Origin: DASWJZ01 sp963720705
GTDB taxonomy: Bacteria; Pseudomonadota; Alphaproteobacteria; Rhizobiales; Afifellaceae
DNA: 64,000 bases
Assembly: GCA_963720705.1 (NCBI GenBank)
Contig: CAVRGJ010000005.1
Location: 310,001-374,000, forward strand
Direction of reading: 5' to 3'
The position numbers were made by a program, and so were the translations under genes. The notes beneath the pieces are model-generated. The model did not search any database and was not told the origin of the DNA. It worked only from the letters and a program-made list of their open reading frames with translations. This document shows, in pieces, positions 9,596 through 21,831 of the stretch; positions within the stretch are counted from its first letter, which is position 1, and each line of letters starts with the position of its first letter.

Positions 9596-10806
9596 CCGCC
9601 GGCTGTCCTTCCTGCGGATATCGGCCGTTCGGCGGCGGTCGTCGTTGCCTGGAATCTTCCTTTCCAGGCGCCGCCGCGCCCACGCCAATGCTGAATGGCG
9701 GAATCGAGCGTGAAGGCGGTGTAGAACGCCGCGATCACCGGAAGTGCTGCTCCCCAAAGCGGCGAGCGTCCGTAGAGCCTGAGCGTCGGCCAGAAGGCGA
9801 GCGCCATCGCCAGCCACGCGACGAGGCCGAGGATACGCGGTGTGCCGTCGGCGAAGATCGTGAGAAGCGGCGGCGCGAGATAAGTGAGCACCATTCCGAG
9901 AAGCGTGCCGGCCAGACGCAGCGGCGAATAGCGAAGCTCGGCGTATGCGGAGCGCGCCACCATGCGGCGGATGTCGGCGATCTTCGGGTAGGGCCTGAGG
10001 CTTGCGACGCGCCTGGTCAGGCCGAGCCAGATCGGCCCTTTCTGCTTCAACAGCGCGGCGAGCGCGCAATCGTCGATGAGCGCGCCTCTGATCTCCTTCA
10101 GGCCGCCGGCGTCGGCGAGCACCTGGCGGCGGACGAGCATGCAGCCGCCGGCAGCCGCGGCGAGCTTGCGCTTCGGATCGTTCACGAAGGCGAAGGGGTA
10201 GAGCATGGCGAAGAAGAAAACGAAGGCCGGCACCAAGAGCCGTTCGGCGAAGCTATCGCAGCGGAGCTTTACCATCAGCGAGGTCAAAACCGTGCCTCGC
10301 GCGACGGCACCCTCGACCAGCCGGCGCAAGGCGTCGGGCGCCTGATAGGCGATGTCCGCGTCGGTGAAGAGCACGTAGTCCGGCGGCCCGGCCGCCTGCG
10401 TGACATAGCGGAAGCCGCGGTCGAGCGACCAGAGCTTTCCGGTCCAGCCGGCTGGTGGCGCCGAGCCGGCGAGCACGGTCAAGCGGTCGTCCGGAGAAGC
10501 GGCCCGCGCGGCGCGGCGCGCCGCGTCCGCCGTCCCGTCGGTGCTTTCGTCGTCGACGAGGACGATCTGGAAACGCCCCGGATAGTCCTGCCCGAGCAGC
10601 GAGCCGATGCTTTGTGCAATGACGTCGGCCTCGTCGCGGGCCGGCACGATCGCGGTTACCGCCGGCCAGGCGCCCGGTGCGGAGCGCAATTCCGCGGCTC
10701 GCGCGAGAGTGTCGTCGCGCTCGGCGGCACGCCAGAAAAAGCCGCGTCCGACCAGAAGATAGGCCCAGATCGCCAGCGCGACGACGGCCAGAAACTCGGC
10801 GCTCAC
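9592..10806 (-). CDS. hpnB: Hopanoid-associated glycosyltransferase HpnB
   Basis: 404 residues of a family 2 glycosyltransferase. An N-terminal membrane segment is followed by a GT-A domain with VLVDDESTDGT and the metal-binding FTDADIAY. Several C-terminal hydrophobic segments (from about residue 295 on) indicate a membrane protein. The start is GTG 10806. It lies 82 bases downstream of dxs and overlaps hpnC by four bases. HpnB proteins occur in hopanoid operons; the sugar acceptor and product are not established from sequence. Confidence 0.88.
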   Translation of the reverse strand: MSAEFLAVVALAIWAYLLVGRGFFWRAAERDDTLARAAELRSAPGAWPAVTAIVPARDEADVIAQSIGSLLGQDYPGRFQIVLVDDESTDGTADAARRAARAASPDDRLTVLAGSAPPAGWTGKLWSLDRGFRYVTQAAGPPDYVLFTDADIAYQAPDALRRLVEGAVARGTVLTSLMVKLRCDSFAERLLVPAFVFFFAMLYPFAFVNDPKRKLAAAAGGCMLVRRQVLADAGGLKEIRGALIDDCALAALLKQKGPIWLGLTRRVASLRPYPKIADIRRMVARSAYAELRYSPLRLAGTLLGMVLTYLAPPLLTIFADGTPRILGLVAWLAMALAFWPTLRLYGRSPLWGAALPVIAAFYTAFTLDSAIQHWRGRGGAWKGRFQATTTAAERPISAGRTAGG

Positions 10807-10888
10807 AGGAGGTAACCCGTTGTCATCGCTCGCAGGTCAAATAACGTCGGAAGCCGCCGGAGCTTCCAAACACGTCGCGGGACCGCGT

Positions 10889-12817
10889 TCAAGCGCGGCG
10901 CGTTCTCCGTGCGCCGGCGTCCTGCTGCAGAACCTCGAAGACTTTGGCAACGATCGCCGCGGAATCGAGACCGGCCTGGGCATACATGCGGTCCGGCTTG
11001 TCCTGGTCGATGAAGATGTCGGGCAGCATCATGGAGCGGAATTTCAGGCCGCGGTCGAGCGCTCCGCGCTCGGCGAGCAGCTGCATCACATGGCTGCCGA
11101 AGCCGCCTACCGCTCCTTCCTCGATCGTGATCAGAAGCTCGTGCTCGCGCGCAAGCCGCAGCACCAGCTCCTCGTCGAGCGGCTTCATGAAGCGGGCGTC
11201 GGCGACGGTCGCGGAAAGGCCGCGCGTGTCAAGTTCCTCGGCCGCCTTGAACGCTTCTGTCAGGCGAGTCCCGAGCGAGAGGAGCGCGACATGCGCGCCC
11301 TCGCGGACAATGCGCCCGCGCCCGATCGGAAGCGGAACGCCGACTTCCGGCATGTCCACCCCGACACCCTCGCCGCGCGGATAGCGCAGCGCGATCGGCC
11401 CGGAATCGTGCGCCGCTGCCGTCGCCACCATGTGCACGAGATCGGCCTCGTCCGCCGCCGCCATGACCACGAAGTTCGGCAGGCAGCCGAGATAGGCGAG
11501 GTCAAAGCTGCCGGCATGCGTCGGGCCGTCGGCGCCGACCAGACCGGCGCGGTCAAGCGCGAAGCGCACGGGCAGGTTCTGGATCGCGACGTCGTGGACG
11601 ACCTGGTCGTAGGCGCGTTGCAGGAATGTCGAATAGATGGCGCAGAACGGCTTGTAGCCTTCGGTCGCCAAGCCGGCGGCGAAGGTGACGGCGTGCTGCT
11701 CGGCGATGCCGACGTCGAAGGCGCGCGCCGGGAAGCTCTTGGCGAAAAGGTCGACGCCCGTGCCCGACGGCATCGCCGCGGTGATCGCTACGATGCGCTC
11801 GTCCTTCTCCGCCTCCTTGACCAGGCTCTCGCCAAACACCTTGGTGTAAGCCGGCGCGTTCGCCTTCGGCTTCGCCTGCGCGCCGGTGATCACGTCGAAA
11901 GCGACGACGCCATGATACTTGTCGGCAGAGTTCTCGGCCGGGGCGTAGCCCTTCCCCTTCTGCGTCCGGACGTGAACGATGATCGGGCCGTTCTTGGCAT
12001 CGCGCACGTTCTGCAGCACCGGCAGGAGGTGCTCGATGCGGTGACCGTCGATCGGGCCGATATAGTAGAAGCCGAGCTCCTCGAAGAGCGTGCCGCCGGT
12101 GACCATGCCGCGCGCGAACTCCTCGGCGCGCACGGCGCCGATCTCGAGCGCCTTCGGCAGGCGCTTGGCAAGTTGCCGGCCGATCTCGCGGAGCGAGCGG
12201 TAGGTGCGCCCGGAAAAAAGCCGCGCCAGATATGCCGCCATCGCTCCGACCGGCGGGGCGATCGACATGTTGTTGTCGTTCAAAATCACGATCAGGCGCG
12301 ACTGCATGGCGCCGGCATTGTTCAGCGCCTCATAGGCCATGCCGGCCGACATCGCGCCGTCGCCGATCACGGCGATGACGTTGTTCTCGCCGCCGGAAAG
12401 GTCGCGCGCGGTCGCCATGCCGAGGCCGGCGGAGACCGAGGTTGAGGAATGCGCCGCGCCAAAGGGGTCGTATCCGCTCTCCGCCCGTTTGGTGAAGCCG
12501 GAGAGGCCGTGCCCCTGACGAAGGGTACGGATGCGGTCGCGTCGGCCGGTCAGGATCTTGTGGGGATAGGCCTGATGTCCGACGTCCCAGATCAGGCGGT
12601 CGCGCGGCGTGTCGAACACGTAGTGGAGCGCGACCGTGAGCTCGATCACGCCGAGGCCGGCGCCGAGATGCCCGCCGGTGACGGAGACGGCGTCGATCGT
12701 TTCCGCACGCAGCTCTTCGGCAACCTGTGCCAACGCGGTCTCTGGAAGACTGCGAAGGTCCTCAGGCGAGCGAATCGTATCCAGAAGCGGTGTCGAAACA
12801 GGCATTTCTCTGCTCAT
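10889..12817 (-). CDS. dxs: 1-deoxy-D-xylulose-5-phosphate synthase
   Basis: 642 residues. Entry enzyme of the MEP pathway, joining pyruvate and glyceraldehyde 3-phosphate using thiamine diphosphate. Recognisable parts are the TPP-binding region (VIGDGAMSAGMAYEALNNAG, then NDNNMSI) and the transketolase-like pyrimidine domain (DRAGLVGADGPTHAGSFD). ATG 12817 is the likely start; ATG 12805 is an alternative four codons later, and neither has a strong ribosome-binding site. It heads the minus-strand hopanoid run, so precursor supply and hopanoid assembly are probably co-expressed. Confidence 0.95.
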   Translation of the reverse strand: MSREMPVSTPLLDTIRSPEDLRSLPETALAQVAEELRAETIDAVSVTGGHLGAGLGVIELTVALHYVFDTPRDRLIWDVGHQAYPHKILTGRRDRIRTLRQGHGLSGFTKRAESGYDPFGAAHSSTSVSAGLGMATARDLSGGENNVIAVIGDGAMSAGMAYEALNNAGAMQSRLIVILNDNNMSIAPPVGAMAAYLARLFSGRTYRSLREIGRQLAKRLPKALEIGAVRAEEFARGMVTGGTLFEELGFYYIGPIDGHRIEHLLPVLQNVRDAKNGPIIVHVRTQKGKGYAPAENSADKYHGVVAFDVITGAQAKPKANAPAYTKVFGESLVKEAEKDERIVAITAAMPSGTGVDLFAKSFPARAFDVGIAEQHAVTFAAGLATEGYKPFCAIYSTFLQRAYDQVVHDVAIQNLPVRFALDRAGLVGADGPTHAGSFDLAYLGCLPNFVVMAAADEADLVHMVATAAAHDSGPIALRYPRGEGVGVDMPEVGVPLPIGRGRIVREGAHVALLSLGTRLTEAFKAAEELDTRGLSATVADARFMKPLDEELVLRLAREHELLITIEEGAVGGFGSHVMQLLAERGALDRGLKFRSMMLPDIFIDQDKPDRMYAQAGLDSAAIVAKVFEVLQQDAGARRTRRA

Positions 12818-13120
12818 TGGAAGATAAGGTCGGGGATATTCCAAAGCCCTGCACCAGCCGTCCCGTCGACGCCCGGATGCCGCCAACACTCCCGCCGCCC
12901 AGTAACCATGACCGCAATCCGTGTGGTTGGGAAGTGCGCGAAGGCCACACCGTAAACGCCAGTGCATCAAGGATTTGTCGGCTGTTTCCGCGGATTGTTA
13001 ACCAATCTTGAACGGGGCGCCGGGTTCCACCCTGCGCGCTCCTGCCGCAACCCCGGGAACGGGCGAAAAAGCGCCTGAGATCGAGACTCTCTGATGCCTG
13101 CTCAGGATTTCGTGAGCCGG
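12818..13120. other. Intergenic region upstream of dxs
   Basis: 303 bases between the dxs start and the glgP stop, both on the minus strand, with no supported gene. It should contain the promoter for the dxs-hpn operon. A TTAA-N7-TGAA motif at 12998-13012 is one base off the CtrA consensus TTAA-N7-TTAA; this is only suggestive. Confidence 0.5.
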
Positions 13121-15667
<2,547 letters not shown>

Positions 15668-15788
15668 ACTAGTGCGCGATATGCCGAAATCTTAGCCAGC
15701 ACAACGGGCTCGGGTGCGACTCCTGCGCGGTGCGGCGACCTGATTTCCAAGAATCGATGCAAGGCGCGTGCCGCGGTGAGATGCCCGC

Positions 15789-16907
15789 TCAGGTGGGGCC
15801 GGCCTTCCGCCGCGCGGCTTCGGTCTGGATGATGCCGAGGAGCTCGGGCTGGCGCGACGCAAGCTCGCGAAATTCGATCACGTCCAGCCGCAGGAGCCGC
15901 GCCGGCGCAGCGGCGATCACGGTTGCGTTCCGCGGCTCGCCGGTGATGAGGGCCGCCTCGCCGAAGAATTGGCCGGGCTTCAGACGCACCCGCACCGAAC
16001 CGGCGTGGACCTCAACCTCGCCCTCGGCGATGAAATACATGCTGTCGCCCGGTTGCCCGGTGCGCACGATCACCGACTTGGCATTGTAGTTCTGAACCTT
16101 CAGGAGGCGGGCGATTTCGGCAAGCGCGCCGGCACCGAGATTGCGGAAAAGCGGAAGCCGCACCACGAGGTCCCAGCTCTCCAGGAACTCCCGACGTCGG
16201 AGCTCCGCGGCGAAGCCGCTTGCCAGGATGCCGGCCCACAGTGCGAAGAGGCCGATGCCGGCGACCATCACAGCGCCGCCGAGAATGCGGCCGACGAAGG
16301 ACACCGGAATCTTGTCGCCGTAGCCGGTGGTCGTGATCGTCGTCACCGCCCACCAGAGCGCCGCCGGCACGCTCCCAAAAGCGTCCGGCTGCGCGTCGTG
16401 CTCGACGACGAACGCGATCGTGGACGCAAAGAGAGTGACGACGACGAAAGCGGTGGTCACGCTCAAGAGCGGCTGCCGTTCGTTGCGCAGCACACGCCAC
16501 AGCATCGCGAAGGCAGGATTGAGGTGGATCAGCTTCAGCGCCCAGAGCATGCCGAAGAGCCGCGCGTTCGGCGCCGACATGCCAAGGATCAGAGCCAGCG
16601 GCACGGGCGCGGCCGCGAGGAGGTCGATCATGGCGGTGAAGGAAAGGGCGTAGCGCCGACGATCCTCCGCGGACCAAAGTTGCAGCAGATAATGGACGGC
16701 AAAAATCACGGCGATCGCCACGCCGACGATCGTCAATGGCGTGTCGTAGACGGCCGCGAGCCCGGGCAGCGTGCCGACCAGCACCGCCCCGATGCCGACG
16801 ATGACGAGCGCCCGCTCGGCCGTCGAGCTCGCGCCGCGCCGGGAAAAGAACCTGTTGGAGCCGGTGCCCGCCGGCTTCGCCGCAGGGGAGTTTTCCGCTC
16901 CGACCAT
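15789..16907 (-). CDS. Cyclic-nucleotide-gated potassium channel
   Basis: 372 residues. The N-terminal half is a hydrophobic six-segment channel domain with the K+ selectivity filter TTTGYGD. The C-terminal 130 residues form a cNMP-binding domain with the phosphate-binding-cassette motif GQFFGEAALITGEPRNATV. Size and layout match MlotiK1-type channels of rhizobia. ATG 16907 is chosen because the hydrophobic domain starts soon after it. The filter and nucleotide-binding cassette both look intact, so it should be functional. Confidence 0.9.
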   Translation of the reverse strand: MVGAENSPAAKPAGTGSNRFFSRRGASSTAERALVIVGIGAVLVGTLPGLAAVYDTPLTIVGVAIAVIFAVHYLLQLWSAEDRRRYALSFTAMIDLLAAAPVPLALILGMSAPNARLFGMLWALKLIHLNPAFAMLWRVLRNERQPLLSVTTAFVVVTLFASTIAFVVEHDAQPDAFGSVPAALWWAVTTITTTGYGDKIPVSFVGRILGGAVMVAGIGLFALWAGILASGFAAELRRREFLESWDLVVRLPLFRNLGAGALAEIARLLKVQNYNAKSVIVRTGQPGDSMYFIAEGEVEVHAGSVRVRLKPGQFFGEAALITGEPRNATVIAAAPARLLRLDVIEFRELASRQPELLGIIQTEAARRKAGPT

Positions 16908-16957
16908 CGCGTCTGAATGCCCTTTTTCGCGATTATGTGGCGGGCGGCCGGCTCTTG

Positions 16958-18373
16958 TCACCGCATTTCGGCCCGGCGCGGGCCGGTCAGGTTCAGGCGT
17001 TCGCGCATGATCCAGCGCGTCGTCATGAGCACGGCGACCACCGCAAGGCCGGAAGCGAGGCCCATCCAAACGCCCGCGCCCCCGAGCTTTAGCGGAAAGG
17101 CGAAGACGACACCAAGTGGCAAGCCAATCCCCCAATAGCCGAGCCCGGCCAAGATCATCGGCACGCGCGTGTCGTGCAGGCCGCGCAGCATTCCCGAGCC
17201 TACGGCCTGGGCACCGTCGACGAGCTGGAAGACCGCCGCGATAGCAAGAAACGTTACGGCAAGCTCGACGACCGGCAGGTTCGCCGGCGCCTCGGTATCG
17301 AGGAACGCGGCGATCAGTAGATGCGGCTCGAAGAGCATGAGGCTCGCGGTCACCGCCATGAAGCCGACGCCCATTGCAAACGCCGTCCAGCCGGCGCGGG
17401 TGATCGCGTCGCGGTCGCCGGCACCGTAGGCGCGCCCGACGCGCACCGTCACCGCCTGCCCGAAGCCGAGCGGCACCATGAAAGCGACCGAGGCGATCTG
17501 GATCGCGATCGAATGGGCGGCGAGCGCGGTCTTGCCGATAAGCCCCATCAGGATAACCGCGCCATTGAAGATCGACACCTCGAAGACGAGCGTCACCGCG
17601 ATCGGCAGTCCAAGCGCCCAAAGCTGACGGAAGCGCCGCCAGTCGGGCCGCCAGAAGCGGCCGAAGATATGATAGCGGCGGAATCTCCGGTCGAAGGTCG
17701 CGACGAGCGCCAGTACGCCGAACATCGCCGTTGACGACACGGTCGTCGCGATACCGGCGCCGAGAAGCTCAAGCCGCGGAAAACCGAGCTCGCCGAAGAT
17801 CAGGCACCAGGCGGCGAATGCGTTCGCCACGAAGCCGATCCCGCCGGCCCACAATCCCCACAGCGGGCGCTCCGCCGCGGCGATGAAGTTGCGCATCGTG
17901 ATGTAGCCGAGAAAAGGCAGGAAGGCCCATTGCAGCGTCGACAGATAGCGCGCCGCTGCGGCCGCAACGTCGGGCTCCTGGCCGAGCGCGAGGAGGATCG
18001 GCTTCGCGAACCAGAGGATCGTCCAGACGGGAATCGCGATCGCGATGGCGCTCCACAGGCCCTGGCGGACGGTGCGGCGGACGTCGCGCACCGCATAGCT
18101 GCGGATGCCACGCTCGCGCGCCACCATCGGGGAAACCGCGGAGACCAGCCCGATCCCGAAGATGACGAAGGCGAAGAAGAAGTTCGCGCCGAGCACGCCG
18201 GCGGCGAGCGCATCGGGACCGAGCCGGCCCATCATGATGACGTCGGTCGTGGTCAGCGCGATCTGCAGGAGATTGGTCAGGATGATCGGCCACGCCAGCG
18301 CCAGCGTGGCGCGGACCTCGTCCAGCCACGCCCGTTTTCGCCGCGCGGCGTCAATCAGGGCGAGATCGCTCAT
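16958..18373 (-). CDS. MATE family multidrug efflux protein
   Basis: 471 residues with about twelve hydrophobic segments in the two-fold repeat of the MATE/NorM fold, beginning with LAWPIILTNLLQIAL and DVIMMGRLGPDALAAGVLG. It would export cationic drugs or metabolites by Na+ or H+ antiport in the inner membrane. It is 50 bases upstream of the K+ channel gene on the same strand and may share its transcript. Substrate cannot be predicted. Confidence 0.9.
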   Translation of the reverse strand: MSDLALIDAARRKRAWLDEVRATLALAWPIILTNLLQIALTTTDVIMMGRLGPDALAAGVLGANFFFAFVIFGIGLVSAVSPMVARERGIRSYAVRDVRRTVRQGLWSAIAIAIPVWTILWFAKPILLALGQEPDVAAAAARYLSTLQWAFLPFLGYITMRNFIAAAERPLWGLWAGGIGFVANAFAAWCLIFGELGFPRLELLGAGIATTVSSTAMFGVLALVATFDRRFRRYHIFGRFWRPDWRRFRQLWALGLPIAVTLVFEVSIFNGAVILMGLIGKTALAAHSIAIQIASVAFMVPLGFGQAVTVRVGRAYGAGDRDAITRAGWTAFAMGVGFMAVTASLMLFEPHLLIAAFLDTEAPANLPVVELAVTFLAIAAVFQLVDGAQAVGSGMLRGLHDTRVPMILAGLGYWGIGLPLGVVFAFPLKLGGAGVWMGLASGLAVVAVLMTTRWIMRERLNLTGPRRAEMR

Positions 18374-18475
18374 GGCCCGCTTCTAGAGGGGCGGCACCCG
18401 CTCCGCCATGGGCGCGACACTAGGCCGGGGGTGAATTTTCCGGCGTCCTCGCCTATGTCTGCGGGCCTGGAGGAC

Positions 18476-18955
18476 ATGATGCTCGGTGCGTTGCGCGACT
18501 TCATGCGCCGGCTCGGCGCCGAAGAAGAAGCGAGCCATTTCGGCCCGAGCGACACGCGGCTTGCTCTGGCGGCGCTCCTTGTCCACGCCGTTGCGATCGA
18601 CGGTGTGACGAGCGACGAAGAGCGCGCCACGCTTCGCGATCTGTTGGCCAGGAAGTTCGATCTCTCCGGCGAAGAGCTCGAGCTCCTGATCGAGGATGCG
18701 ATCGTCGCGGAAAGCGAGGCGGTCGACCTCTACCGCTTCACCAGCGTCCTGAAGAACCGCATGAGCGAGGACGAGCGCATCCGCGTAATCGAGAATCTAT
18801 GGGAGATGGCCTACGCGGATGGGACGAGCCACGAGTTCGAGGAGAACTTGATCTGGCGCGTGGCCGAGCTCCTCGGCGTTAACCGTCGCGATCGAATTGC
18901 CATGAAGCACCGAGTTGCGGAAAATAAATCGGCGGGCGATGACAATAGCGACTGA
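18476..18955 (+). CDS. TerB-like tellurite-resistance family protein
   Basis: About 159 residues, acidic and helical. The TerB core is visible: LALAALLVHAVAIDGVTSDEE, then an acidic-rich helix pair, then LWEMAYADGTSHEFEENLI. The start is set by a GGAGG sequence just before two adjacent ATGs (18476 and 18479); ATG 18455 further upstream is less likely. TerB proteins bind metal ions and the membrane, and this short single-domain form is common in Rhizobiales with unknown role. It is divergently placed from the MATE gene. Confidence 0.85.
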   Translation: MMLGALRDFMRRLGAEEEASHFGPSDTRLALAALLVHAVAIDGVTSDEERATLRDLLARKFDLSGEELELLIEDAIVAESEAVDLYRFTSVLKNRMSEDERIRVIENLWEMAYADGTSHEFEENLIWRVAELLGVNRRDRIAMKHRVAENKSAGDDNSD

Positions 18956-18998
18956 TTCCTCCGTTGCGCCGCAGCAATCGGCCCGGCATTCTTTGTCC

Positions 18999-19733
18999 AT
19001 GACCGCTGCCTCCGACCCCGCAAAAATCCTGATCGTGCTGCATCAAGAGCTGTCGAGCCCCGGAAAGCTCGGCCAGATGCTGAAGGCCAAGGGCTTCGAC
19101 CTCGACATGCGCCGCCCGCGCTTCGGCGACCCGCTGCCTGAGACGATGGAGGCGCACGCGGGTGCCGTCATCTTCGGCGGGCCGATGAGCGCCAACGACC
19201 CGGACGATTTCGTGAAACAAGAGATCGACTGGATCGGCGTCACGCTGAAGGAAGGCGCGCCGTTCCTCGGCGTCTGCCTCGGCGCGCAGATGCTGGTGAA
19301 GCATCTCGGCGGCGAGGTCACCGGCCATTGCGAAGGGTGCGCCGAGGTCGGCTTCTATCGGCTTGAGACGACGGAGGCCGGACGGCGACTCGGCGAGTGG
19401 CCGGAGATGGTCTATCAGTGGCATCGTGAAGGCTTCGACTTGCCGGGCGACGCGACGCTGCTTGCCCGCGGCGACATTTTTGAGAACCAGGCGTTCTCGG
19501 TGAACGACACCGCCTTCGGCATCCAGTTCCACAGCGAACTCACCTACGCCATGGCCTGCCGCTGGACGGTGCGCGGAGCAGCGCGTTTCGAGTTGCCGAA
19601 GGCGCAGGGCCGCGCCGAGCATATGGCCGGCTGGTTCCGCTACGATCCGCCGATCCGCGCGTGGCTATGGCGTTTCCTCGACACCTGGCTCGCGCAGGAC
19701 AAACGCGAGCTCAAGGAACAGCGCGCGGCCTGA
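18999..19733 (+). CDS. Class I glutamine amidotransferase
   Basis: 244 residues from ATG 18999, where homology begins (KILIVLHQELSSPGKLGQ). An earlier in-frame ATG at 18939 would overlap the TerB-like gene. The catalytic triad of a class I glutamine amidotransferase is visible: cysteine in GVCLGAQ, histidine in IQFHSE, with glutamate two residues later. Such stand-alone domains resemble GMP-synthase glutaminase and occur with unknown partners; no synthetase partner is adjacent. Substrate unknown. Confidence 0.85.
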   Translation: MTAASDPAKILIVLHQELSSPGKLGQMLKAKGFDLDMRRPRFGDPLPETMEAHAGAVIFGGPMSANDPDDFVKQEIDWIGVTLKEGAPFLGVCLGAQMLVKHLGGEVTGHCEGCAEVGFYRLETTEAGRRLGEWPEMVYQWHREGFDLPGDATLLARGDIFENQAFSVNDTAFGIQFHSELTYAMACRWTVRGAARFELPKAQGRAEHMAGWFRYDPPIRAWLWRFLDTWLAQDKRELKEQRAA

Positions 19734-19747
19734 ACTCCCAAGCTCGT

Positions 19748-19844
19748 CGTCATTGCCGGGCTTGACCCGGCAATCCATTCCGTAACCGACGTGGATGTCG
19801 CGTGCGCTACGGAATGGGTCCCATGGTCAAGCCATGGGATGACG
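19748..19844. repeat. Palindromic intergenic repeat, family A copy 1
   Basis: 97 bases with imperfect inverted ends: CGTCATTGCCGGGCTTGACC at the left and GGTCAAGCCATGGGATGACG at the right, with an inner pair ATTCCGTA/TACGGAAT. It lies between the convergent glutamine amidotransferase and cobK genes. Related copies are at 27442-27542 and 36845-36926. Confidence 0.8.
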
Positions 19845-19857
19845 AAAGTTCTGAAGC

Positions 19858-20628
19858 CTAGGGTTCTTTGCTCGGCCCGACACCAGGTTTCGCGAACAAC
19901 GCCGTTTCGATCCACGCGATCACGGCGTCCACATTTTCGACCGTTGCGCCCGGAGGCGGGGCGGGGCGCTCGACCAGCACGACCGGAAGCTTGAGCCTCC
20001 GCGCCGCCTCGATCTTGGCGCCGGCGCGGCCGCCGGAATCCTTCGAGACGATCCACCCGATATCGTGCTCCTTGAAGAGCGCGATCTCGGCCGTCGGGTC
20101 GTCCGGCGGACGGCCGAGGATCAAATCGCCCTTCGGAAGCGCCTCGCCGGCGGCCGGCGGCTCAATCATCCGCACGAGGCACCAGAGGTCGGGCCGCTCC
20201 GCGAAGGCTCTCAGCTCGCGCCGTCCGGCGGCAAGGAAGACACGGGCGCCTTGCGGCAGCGCCGCGGCTGCCGCCGCCATGTCGGCGACCGGCACGAAGC
20301 GGTCTTCTTCGGTCCGATCGAAAGGTGGGCGCACCAATTTTATCCGCGGCGTGTTGGCGATTTTCGCCGCTTCGGCGGCGTGGCGGGCGATCTGCGCGGC
20401 GAAGGGATGCGTTGCGTCGACGAGCGCGTCATAGCCGCCGTCCTTCAGGAACGCCGCGAGCCCGTCCGGGCCGCCGAAGCCGCCGCGGCGGACGTATCCG
20501 GCTCCGACATTTGGAAGCCGCGTCAGGCCGGCGAGCGAGGTGACCGTTTCGAGCCGGTCGTCGCCGGCAAGCCGCGCCGTCAGCTCCGCCGCTTCCGCCG
20601 TGCCGCCGAGGACAAGCAGCTTAGCCAT
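19858..20628 (-). CDS. cobK: Precorrin-6A reductase CobK/CbiJ
   Basis: 256 residues. Reduces precorrin-6A (or its cobalt form) with NADPH. The N-terminal Rossmann motif VLGGTAEAAELTARL and the conserved VDATHPFAAQI and GRRELRAF segments identify it. It overlaps cbiD by eight bases and is downstream of it, so the two are one transcription unit on the minus strand, divergent from cobA-cobB. Confidence 0.93.
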   Translation of the reverse strand: MAKLLVLGGTAEAAELTARLAGDDRLETVTSLAGLTRLPNVGAGYVRRGGFGGPDGLAAFLKDGGYDALVDATHPFAAQIARHAAEAAKIANTPRIKLVRPPFDRTEEDRFVPVADMAAAAAALPQGARVFLAAGRRELRAFAERPDLWCLVRMIEPPAAGEALPKGDLILGRPPDDPTAEIALFKEHDIGWIVSKDSGGRAGAKIEAARRLKLPVVLVERPAPPPGATVENVDAVIAWIETALFAKPGVGPSKEP

Positions 20629-21739
20629 GGCCTGTCTCTGCGAGAATCTTTCCCTCGCGACCGACGACGAGGACGTTGACCGCGACGGGAGCGGGCCCGA
20701 GCGTCTCTTTTGCCGTGCGTCGCCCGTTCTCGGCGATGAGGGCAGCGAGCGGCACGCCGCTTTCCTCGGCGATGGCTAGAGCCTCGGCGGCGGTGTTGGC
20801 CTTGGCAATCGCCGCGATTACCGCGACACTCGCGCCGGCGCTTCGCGCAAGGTCGGCGAGGAAATCCCGGTCGACTTCGGAGCGTGAGGAATGGAGATCG
20901 AGCGCGCCGTTCGCGAGCTTCGCGAGCTTGCCGAAGCCGCCGGCGATCGTCAGCTTCTCGATCGGATGCGCACGCAGATATTTGAGCAGCCCGCCGGCGA
21001 AATCGCCCATGTCGAGAAGCGCGATCTCGGGAAGATCGTAGCGCCGCCGCACGACGTCCTCCGACGTGTTGCCGGTGGAACCGGCCACATGTGTCAGCCC
21101 CGCGGCGCGGGCGACATCGATGCCGCGGTGGATCGAATGGATCCAGGCGGCACAGGAGAAGGGCACCACGATCCCCGTCGTTCCGAGGATCGAAAGCCCG
21201 CCGACGATGCCGAGCCGCGGGTTCCAGGTTTTCTTTGCGAGCGCTTCGCCGCCGGGGATTGAAATCTCGATCTCCGCATCGGGCGACACGCCATGCGCCT
21301 TCGCCACCTCTTCGATCGCCTCTTGCATCATCTTGCGCGGCACCGGGTTGATCGCGGGCTCGCCGGGCGGGATCGGTAGCCCGGCGCGCGTCACGGTGCC
21401 GACGCCGGCGCCGGCCTTGAAGCGTACGCCGGCACCCGATGGAAGGCGGCGCAGCGTCGCGACGATCTCAGCCATGTGCGTGACATCGGGGTCGTCGCCG
21501 GCGTCCTTGATCACGCTTGCCTCTGCAAAGCCGTCGCCGGTCTTGGTGCGCGCGAGCGCGAAGGCCGGCGTCTCGCCGCGCGGCAGCCGGATCGTGACGG
21601 GATCGGGGAAGTCTCCGATGAGCAGTGCCTGGAACGCCGCCTTGGCGGCGGCGGTCGCGCATGCACCCGTCGTCCAGCCGCGGCGGAGCGGGCCCGCTTT
21701 CCCTTCGGCTGGGCGACGCTGCGGCTGATCCTCCGACAT
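20621..21739 (-). CDS. cbiD: Cobalt-precorrin-5B C1-methyltransferase CbiD
   Basis: 372 residues. C1-methylation in the cobalt-early corrin pathway. The family start motif LRRGWTTGACATAAAKAA and GIVGGLSILGTTGIV are clear. ATG 21739 is chosen over the upstream open frame because AGGAG sits four bases before it. CbiD replaces CobF of the late-cobalt route, so its presence with CbiG and CbiX suggests early cobalt insertion. Confidence 0.94.
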   Translation of the reverse strand: MSEDQPQRRPAEGKAGPLRRGWTTGACATAAAKAAFQALLIGDFPDPVTIRLPRGETPAFALARTKTGDGFAEASVIKDAGDDPDVTHMAEIVATLRRLPSGAGVRFKAGAGVGTVTRAGLPIPPGEPAINPVPRKMMQEAIEEVAKAHGVSPDAEIEISIPGGEALAKKTWNPRLGIVGGLSILGTTGIVVPFSCAAWIHSIHRGIDVARAAGLTHVAGSTGNTSEDVVRRRYDLPEIALLDMGDFAGGLLKYLRAHPIEKLTIAGGFGKLAKLANGALDLHSSRSEVDRDFLADLARSAGASVAVIAAIAKANTAAEALAIAEESGVPLAALIAENGRRTAKETLGPAPVAVNVLVVGREGKILAETGHG

Positions 21740-21831
21740 GGCGCTCCTATAGCCGCCGTGGCTTTCGGCCACAAAGCCGCGGTGGATAGCCCGCGCTTTC
21801 GCCAGAAAGCGCAAGAGGTTAGAAGCACGGC

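Noticed and set aside
10820..12445. A 541-codon open frame on + opposite dxs, preceded by a perfect AGGAGGT
   Set aside because: Arginine-rich antisense reading of a strongly conserved gene with no domain signature; a GC-rich codon artefact.
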